DNA of 11,383 bases. Origin: an uncultured Eubacteriales bacterium. GTDB lineage: Bacteria; Bacillota_A; Clostridia; Christensenellales; Aristaeellaceae. Every line of letters begins with the position of its first letter. Within the stretch, counting starts at the first letter, position 1. The notes beneath the pieces are model-generated. The model made no database searches. It saw only the letters and a program-made list of their open reading frames with translations, and was not told where the DNA came from. Positions 7,270-11,383 of the stretch are shown here, in pieces. The DNA is taken from the NCBI GenBank assembly GCA_902803675.1, contig CADCQZ010000051.1, positions 1 through 11,383 of the forward strand, in the 5' to 3' direction. The position numbers were made by a program, and so were the translations under genes.

Positions 7270-7982
7270 CAGATCGATTCTCCCAGGAACGCGGATATGA
7301 CGTCCGGATCGTTCAGCAGTTCCCTGCCGGTGCCGTCCTTCCGGATGACACCGTTTTCCAGCACGAAGGCCCTGTCGCAGATCTGAAGGGCCTTGCGGGC
7401 GTTCTGTTCCACCAGCAGGATGGTCACGCCGGAATCCCGGATCTCGTTGATCATCCTGAATACGGTATTGATCACGATGGGGGCCAGGCCCAGTGACGGC
7501 TCGTCCAGGAGCAGCATCTTCGGCTGGGCCATCAGGCCTCTGCCGATGGCCAGCATCTGCTGTTCGCCGCCGGAGAGAGTGCCCGCGAACTGGTCCTTTC
7601 TTTCCGCCAGGATGGGGAACATCTCCAGCACCTTGTCCAGGGTCTTCTGCAGCTCCGCGCCCTTGTACAGGAAGCCGCCGATCTTCAGATTGTCGATCAC
7701 GGACAGGCCGGCGAACACCTTCCGGCCCTCCGGCACGTGCACGATGCCGGCGCGCACGATCCTGTGGGGCGCCATCCTGACGATCTCCCTGTCGCAGAAG
7801 CGGATCGAGCTCCCGGCCTTGGGGTCGGTCAGGCCGGATATGGTGCGCAGAAGGGTGGATTTGCCCGCGCCGTTGGCTCCGATGATGGAAACGATGCTGC
7901 CTTCCTCCGCCGAAAGAGCGGCGCCCTGCAGCGCCTGGATATGCCCGTAATTGACGGACAGGTTCTTGATCTCGAGCATCAT
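7269..7982 (-). CDS. livF: HAAT-family ABC transporter ATP-binding protein, LivF-like
   Basis: 237 aa. Walker A GANGAGKS (35-42), the LivF-typical HVPEGRKVF (82-90), ABC signature LSGGE (136-140), Walker B MLLLDEP (156-162) and VEQN (191-194), where LivF proteins have Gln in place of the usual switch histidine. It pairs with the LivG-like ATPase to drive the LivH/LivM permease. An open frame extends upstream to 8084, but the true start is at one of two adjacent ATGs (7982 or 7979): AGGAGG sits 9 nt before the first, and the extension would be 34 arginine-rich residues overlapping livG. The gap to the livG stop is 4 nt. The gene symbol denotes the family; the transported compound need not be a branched-chain amino acid. 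Confidence 0.93.
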   Translation of the reverse strand: MMLEIKNLSVNYGHIQALQGAALSAEEGSIVSIIGANGAGKSTLLRTISGLTDPKAGSSIRFCDREIVRMAPHRIVRAGIVHVPEGRKVFAGLSVIDNLKIGGFLYKGAELQKTLDKVLEMFPILAERKDQFAGTLSGGEQQMLAIGRGLMAQPKMLLLDEPSLGLAPIVINTVFRMINEIRDSGVTILLVEQNARKALQICDRAFVLENGVIRKDGTGRELLNDPDVISAFLGESI

Positions 7983-7986
7983 CGCT

Positions 7987-8751
7987 TCATTCCTCCTCGC
8001 CCAGATACGCCTTGATGACATCCGGGTTTTTCTGAACTTCCGCCGGTGTGCCCACGGCGATGGTCTCGCCGAAGTCCTGCACATAGATGGTCTCGGATAC
8101 GTTCATGACCAGTTCGAGCCGGTGCTCGATGAGCAGGATGGTCATCCGGCGCTCGTCGCGGATGCGTTTGATCAGCCCCATCAGCTCCTGCACCTCCCGG
8201 GGATTGAGGCCCGCGGCGGGCTCGTCCAGGAGGAGCACCTTCGGGTCGGCGGCCAGGGCGCGGGCGATCTCCAGCTTGCGCTGCAGGCCGTAGGCCAGGT
8301 TCTCGGGATTTTCCAGCGCGTAATCGCCAAGGCCGATCCATTTCAGCTCGCTCAAGGCCCTTTGCCGGGTGCGCCTTTCCTCCCGCCAGCGGCGGGGGGT
8401 GAGCAGGATGGCGTCCAGAAGATTATAATCGGAGGAGGAATCCAGGGTGGTCTGCACGTTCTCCAGGCAGTTGAGGCCGTGGAAAAGGCGGATGTTCTGG
8501 AACGTGCGGGAAATGCCTTTGAGTGCGATCTTGTGCTGCGCCAGGCGGGTGATCTCCTCGCCGTCCAGGAAGATCTGGCCGCTGTCGGCCGTGTACACGC
8601 CGGAGATCACGTTGAAAATGGTGGTCTTGCCCGCGCCGTTGGGGCCGATGATCCCGATGATCTGGCCTTCTTCCGCGGTCAAGGAAAAGTCCTGCACGGC
8701 TTTGACGCCGCCAAAGCTCAGGTATACATGCTTCAATTCAAGTCGGCTCAT
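7987..8751 (-). CDS. livG: HAAT-family ABC transporter ATP-binding protein, LivG-like
   Basis: 254 aa. Walker A GPNGAGKT (36-43), Q-loop Q85 in SRTFQNIRLF, ABC signature region LAYGLQRKLEIARAL (152-166, the Y-G-x-Q-R form typical of LivG), Walker B VLLLDEP (172-178) and switch histidine H210. Its ATG overlaps the livM stop in an ATGA arrangement (4-base overlap), implying translational coupling. Its own 3' end (GGCGAGGAGGAATGA) contains the Shine-Dalgarno of livF. It is the cytoplasmic ATPase half of the importer; the RTFQN segment and the absence of a C-terminal regulatory domain fit the HAAT family. Confidence 0.94.
   Translation of the reverse strand: MSRLELKHVYLSFGGVKAVQDFSLTAEEGQIIGIIGPNGAGKTTIFNVISGVYTADSGQIFLDGEEITRLAQHKIALKGISRTFQNIRLFHGLNCLENVQTTLDSSSDYNLLDAILLTPRRWREERRTRQRALSELKWIGLGDYALENPENLAYGLQRKLEIARALAADPKVLLLDEPAAGLNPREVQELMGLIKRIRDERRMTILLIEHRLELVMNVSETIYVQDFGETIAVGTPAEVQKNPDVIKAYLGEEE
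7992..7997 (-). promoter_or_regulatory. Shine-Dalgarno deciding the livF start
   Basis: AGGAGG within the last codons of livG, 9 nt before the first of two tandem ATGs (7982 and 7979). It rejects the 34-residue upstream extension and implies coupled translation with livG. Confidence 0.82.
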
Positions 8752-9641
8752 GGCTTCAGTGCTCCTTCCCTGGCTTCCGCTTCCTTAAGCAGGCGCTTCA
8801 TGCGCTTGTCGCGGGTCGTGAACAGGTCGGAAAGCTCCCAGTAGCCGAACAGGCCGTTGGGCTTGAAGTTCAGCACCAGGAGCACCATGGCGCTGTAGAT
8901 CAGCACCTGGTAATCCGCGAACCGTGAGAAGAACTGGCTCAGGGCGTTCAGGCCGAAGGTGGCTACGATGGAGCCGGTCAGGCTGTTGACGCCGCCGAAG
9001 AATACCCACGCGACCCATTCGCCGGATTTGCGCCATCCGAACAGGGAGGGGTCCACATACTGCAGGTAGAAGGCGTACAGCCCGCCCGCCAGGCCCGCCA
9101 GGCCCGCCGCGCACAGGAATGAACGCATCTTGACCGCCGCCATGTTGATCCCCATGGATTTGCTGGCCAGTTCGTCGGATTTGACGGCCACGGCCATGCG
9201 CCCGAATTTGGAGTGCCTGAAATTCCAGGCGAAAAAGATACCGAACACCAGGAAGACCGCCGCCACGATCAGGGTGGTATGCTTGGGGATATCGGACATG
9301 CCCAGGGCGCCGCCTGTCACGTTGGACTGGTTCAGCAGCGCGATGACCGCTTCACCGTAGCAGAGAGTGACCAGTGCCAGGTACTCCTTTCTCAGGCGCA
9401 TGATGGGATAGCCGCATATAAAGCCCATGGCGACCGCCAGCACGATGCCCACGATCAGGCAGGGGATGAAGGGCCAGGAATACATTTTGCCCAGCACGGC
9501 CGCGGCATAGGCGCCCAGCGCCATGAAGGAGGCCTGGCCCAGGGAGAACATGCCCGTCAGTCCCGTGAGGATGAACAGCCCGCACACGGTGATGCAGGTG
9601 ATGGATGTGAATGTCAGCACGGATTCCACATATGTACTCAT
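8748..9641 (-). CDS. livM: HAAT-family ABC transporter permease, LivM-like
   Basis: 297 aa, mostly hydrophobic with about eight likely membrane segments. Family marks are GMFSLGQASFMALGAYAAA (30-48) and the cytoplasmic coupling loop GRMAVAVKSDELASKSMGIN (147-166), which contacts the ATPase. The segment after the last periplasmic loop reads FFGGVNSLTGS (214-224), where most LivM proteins have a more conserved I-G-G-x-G-S-L-x-G-P; the loss of the Gly/Pro here is a modest divergence. The GLAGLAGG helix (180-187) is encoded by a short imperfect 9-base repeat. It forms the membrane channel together with the LivH-like permease. The start at 9641 has a G-rich GAAGGGGG about 8 nt upstream and lies 18 nt after the livH stop. 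Confidence 0.92.
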   Translation of the reverse strand: MSTYVESVLTFTSITCITVCGLFILTGLTGMFSLGQASFMALGAYAAAVLGKMYSWPFIPCLIVGIVLAVAMGFICGYPIMRLRKEYLALVTLCYGEAVIALLNQSNVTGGALGMSDIPKHTTLIVAAVFLVFGIFFAWNFRHSKFGRMAVAVKSDELASKSMGINMAAVKMRSFLCAAGLAGLAGGLYAFYLQYVDPSLFGWRKSGEWVAWVFFGGVNSLTGSIVATFGLNALSQFFSRFADYQVLIYSAMVLLVLNFKPNGLFGYWELSDLFTTRDKRMKRLLKEAEAREGALKP

Positions 9642-9659
9642 TTATATCGCCCCCTTCCG

Positions 9660-10559
9660 TCAGGCCTTGTCCTTGACCACCACGCCGGAGATGCCCTGCG
9701 GGCGGATCAAAAGGAATACCAGCATCAGCACAAAGATCACCACGCGCGCCATGTTGGACCCGACGAAATATACCAGGAACTGTTCCACCACGCCCAGGGC
9801 GAAGGCGCCGATCACCGCGCCGTAGACGCTCCCCAGGCCGCCGACCACCGAGGAGATGAAGCCCTTGGTGACCACGTCGCTGCCCAGCTGGGCGTATATC
9901 TTGTTTTTCACGCCGAGGAACACGCCGCCGACACCGGCCATGATGCCCGCCAGGATAAACACGATCTGGATGGTCATGGACACGTTGATGCCCATCAGAT
10001 TGGCGGTGTCCCGGTCAAAGGAAGTGGCGCGGATCGCCCGGCCGTGCTTGGTTTTATACAGGAACACGAAAAGCAGCCCCAGCACTACCACGGCAGAACC
10101 GAACATATAGAGGTAATTGGTCATGATCGTGTAGCTGGTGCCGAAGATCGTGATTTTGACCGCGAGGGATGAATAGAATTTCGGGAACGCCAGGGCGCGG
10201 ATGCCCACGCCGTTGTTGACCAGCTGTTCCACCAGGGTGCCCCATGTGAGAGAAGAAACGAAAAAGTAGAAATTGGACGCGCTTTTTTTGGCGATCCGCC
10301 GGAAAGCCAGGAACTCGGTGATCGATCCGATGAGCGCGCCGGCCAGGATGGCGGCGAAAAGGCTTCCCCAAAGCCCGAGTCCAAATCTGTTGCAGAGCCA
10401 GTAGCTGACGAAGGCGGCCGCGCTGATCATGGAGCCGTGGGCGAAATTGGTGAACTTCATGATGGAGTAGACCAGGCAGAACCCGACAGCGATCAGGGAA
10501 TAGGAGCCGCCGATGGCAAGGCCGTTGAACAGAGTCTGCACAAAAGCTGTGAACGCCAT
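9660..10559 (-). CDS. livH: HAAT-family ABC transporter permease, LivH-like
   Basis: 299 aa, hydrophobic throughout. Family features are the N-terminal LFNGLAIGGSYSLIAVG (10-26), NFAHGSMIS (38-46), coupling loop GRAIRATSFDRDTANLMGIN (173-192) and the late SSVVGGLGSVYGAVIGA (236-252). It is the second membrane subunit of the importer. The start at 10559 is preferred over 10610 because GGGAGG lies 8 nt upstream and the 17 extra residues (beginning MVAAPYLNHQ) would be translated from within the intergenic hairpin. The first of the permease and ATPase genes, it is separated from the binding-protein gene by the 91-nt spacer. Confidence 0.94.
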   Translation of the reverse strand: MAFTAFVQTLFNGLAIGGSYSLIAVGFCLVYSIMKFTNFAHGSMISAAAFVSYWLCNRFGLGLWGSLFAAILAGALIGSITEFLAFRRIAKKSASNFYFFVSSLTWGTLVEQLVNNGVGIRALAFPKFYSSLAVKITIFGTSYTIMTNYLYMFGSAVVVLGLLFVFLYKTKHGRAIRATSFDRDTANLMGINVSMTIQIVFILAGIMAGVGGVFLGVKNKIYAQLGSDVVTKGFISSVVGGLGSVYGAVIGAFALGVVEQFLVYFVGSNMARVVIFVLMLVFLLIRPQGISGVVVKDKA

Positions 10560-10567
10560 GATGGATG

Positions 10568-10573
10568 CCTCCC
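10568..10573 (-). promoter_or_regulatory. Shine-Dalgarno deciding the livH start
   Basis: GGGAGG on the minus strand, 8 nt before the ATG at 10559. It favours this start over the in-frame ATG at 10610, which lies inside the hairpin. Confidence 0.8.
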
Positions 10574-10596
10574 GGGAAGATTGGTGGTTCAGATAA

Positions 10597-10624
10597 GGGG
10601 CTGCCACCAAAGGATGGCAGCCCC
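10597..10624 (-). terminator. Perfect hairpin between binding-protein gene and livH (leaky terminator or 3'-end stabiliser)
   Basis: Two perfectly complementary 10-base arms (GGGGCTGCCA and TGGCAGCCCC) are separated by an 8-base loop. On the transcribed strand the stem is followed by TTATCTG rather than a run of T, so as an intrinsic terminator it would be weak. It lies 26 nt after the binding-protein stop and 37 nt before the livH start. Such a hairpin commonly lowers expression of permease and ATPase genes relative to the abundant binding protein, by partial termination or by protecting the upstream mRNA 3' end. The role here is inference. Confidence 0.7.
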
Positions 10625-10650
10625 GAAAACGTCAGAACAGGTCTCTTCGA

Positions 10651-11383
10651 TCAGTAGGAGAACTCTTCGAGGGTGTAGTCCACGGTCTCGGCGGAATAGC
10701 CGACCAGCAGCTTGTACCCGGAGGGCGTGCCCTCGCCGGTGTACTCATAGATGTTCATGGCCAGGCCATAGGGCTGGTGGGTGTTCTCGCCCAGGGAGAT
10801 GATACCGGTCAGGCCTTCGTAGTCCTTGAGGGCCGCCAGCTGGTCGTGGACGCCCTGTGTGGTGGCGCCGCCCTTGGAGATGCTGGTCATCAGCACGTTC
10901 GCCATGTCATAGCCCAGGCAGAACTTCATCAGGTTGGTAGCGCCGGTGTATCCGGACCAGGCGGCGTACTCATCCCAGATACCGTTGATCTTTTCGCTCT
11001 CCAGGTCGATATTGGAGACGAAAACGCAGCCCTTGATGATGTCCGGAGCCACCTGCTCGTTGAGCACGGGCGCGGCGTCCAGGCCGCACACGATCTGGCC
11101 TTCCCAGCCGTAGGAACGGATCTGCTCGATCATGCCGCCGAGCTCACCGGTGTAGTTCGGGCAGAACAGCACGTCGGGATTGACCTCGAGCATCTTCATG
11201 ATCTGGGTGCTGAAGTCGGTATCGCCGGCCACGAAGTTCTGGGCCGCGGCGATCGTGCCGCCGTTGGCCTTCATATAGGCGGTGAAGGCATAGTACAGGG
11301 AGTAGCTGTAGGAGTTGTCAGCGCGGTAGAGCACGGCCACGTTCTTGTAGCCCTGCTCCAGGCACCACTTGGCCTGGATAGCG
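10651..11383 (-). CDS. livK: HAAT-type ABC transporter substrate-binding protein (5' end outside window)
   Basis: 243 C-terminal residues are visible; the frame is open to the window edge (…AIQAKWCLEQGYKNVAVLYR), so the true start, signal peptide and lipobox are missing. The GTG at 11340 is an internal codon, not a start. The fold is type I periplasmic binding protein of the Leu/Ile/Val-binding family (Peripla_BP_6): KNVAVLYRADNSYS, then NPDVLFCPNYTGELGGMIEQIR, then a C-terminal GYDMANVLM helix. By my hand alignment to E. coli LivJ, the tyrosine Y202 and the acidic residue E226 that contact the amino-acid ligand correspond to Y77 and D102 of the visible part (codons at 11152-11154 and 11077-11079). 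That leaves an amino-acid-like ligand possible. About 130-150 residues are missing. It is the extracytoplasmic (probably lipid-anchored) receptor of the importer encoded downstream. Confidence 0.92.
   Translation of the reverse strand, partial: AIQAKWCLEQGYKNVAVLYRADNSYSYSLYYAFTAYMKANGGTIAAAQNFVAGDTDFSTQIMKMLEVNPDVLFCPNYTGELGGMIEQIRSYGWEGQIVCGLDAAPVLNEQVAPDIIKGCVFVSNIDLESEKINGIWDEYAAWSGYTGATNLMKFCLGYDMANVLMTSISKGGATTQGVHDQLAALKDYEGLTGIISLGENTHQPYGLAMNIYEYTGEGTPSGYKLLVGYSAETVDYTLEEFSY

Larger units (their letters stand above)
10560..10650 (-). other. 91-nt intergenic spacer, largest gap in the window
   Basis: This is the only gap above 30 nt. It holds the hairpin described separately and the livH Shine-Dalgarno. 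I see no convincing -35/-10 pair on the minus strand, so livH is probably read from the promoter upstream of the binding-protein gene, outside the window. Confidence 0.6.

Noticed and set aside
7983..8084. 34-residue N-terminal extension of LivF
   Set aside because: Arg/Ser-rich sequence read out of frame through livG. The strong AGGAGG before 7982 marks the real start.
7951..8844. 297-codon plus-strand frame opposite livG, and smaller plus-strand frames such as 4037-4906
   Set aside because: Mirror frames of genes with complete Walker or SDR motifs. No independent evidence of coding.
9213..10172. 319-codon plus-strand frame rich in His, Asp and Gln
   Set aside because: Antisense to the livM and livH coding regions. 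The His/Asp/Gln-rich composition comes from the complement of hydrophobic codons.
1..11383. CRISPR array, insertion sequence, prophage, tRNA or rRNA
   Set aside because: No repeat-spacer pattern, transposase or integrase motif, terminal inverted repeats or structural-RNA sequence was seen. The window is nearly fully occupied by metabolic coding genes.

Overview
The window is a single block of ten co-directional genes, all on the minus strand, packed with gaps of 4-26 nt or start/stop overlaps. The one longer spacer, of 91 nt, lies between the first two genes. The gene at each end is cut by the window edge. GC content is high throughout. Almost every start has a strong Shine-Dalgarno sequence (AGGAGG, AAGGAG or GGGAGG). 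With the enzyme content (old-yellow-enzyme-type and fumarate-reductase-like flavoproteins, HAAT-type ABC importer), this suggests a GC-rich anaerobic Firmicute, probably a gut-type Clostridium relative. That assignment is inference from style, not from a marker gene.

Layout in the direction of transcription (high to low coordinates). First comes a complete-looking HAAT-family ABC importer: substrate-binding protein (3' part only, 10651-11383), permease LivH-like (9660-10559), permease LivM-like (8748-9641), ATPase LivG-like (7987-8751) and ATPase LivF-like (7269-7982). A perfect 10-bp-stem hairpin sits between the binding-protein gene and livH. Next is an MFS transporter (6082-7269) whose start overlaps the livF stop by one base. 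Five enzymes follow: a Gfo/Idh/MocA oxidoreductase (4898-6055), an SDR dehydrogenase (4103-4873), a 650-aa fumarate-reductase/aspartate-oxidase-like flavoprotein (2134-4086), an enolase-superfamily enzyme with muconate-lactonizing-type catalytic lysines (827-2128), and the first 271 residues of an old-yellow-enzyme-family flavin oxidoreductase (1-814).

Read together, the genes look like one uptake-and-catabolism operon for a small hydroxylated carboxylate or amino-acid-like compound. The importer brings it in. Two NAD(P)-dependent enzymes oxidise or reduce hydroxyl/keto groups. The enolase-superfamily member abstracts a proton alpha to a carboxylate (epimerisation, elimination or cycloisomerisation). 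Two flavoproteins could reduce or introduce C=C bonds. The substrate is not identifiable from sequence alone. No regulator, CoA ligase, tRNA/rRNA, mobile element or CRISPR array is visible, and no promoter was found; the promoter is expected upstream of the window's high-coordinate edge. The long plus-strand open frames are antisense shadows of these genes.
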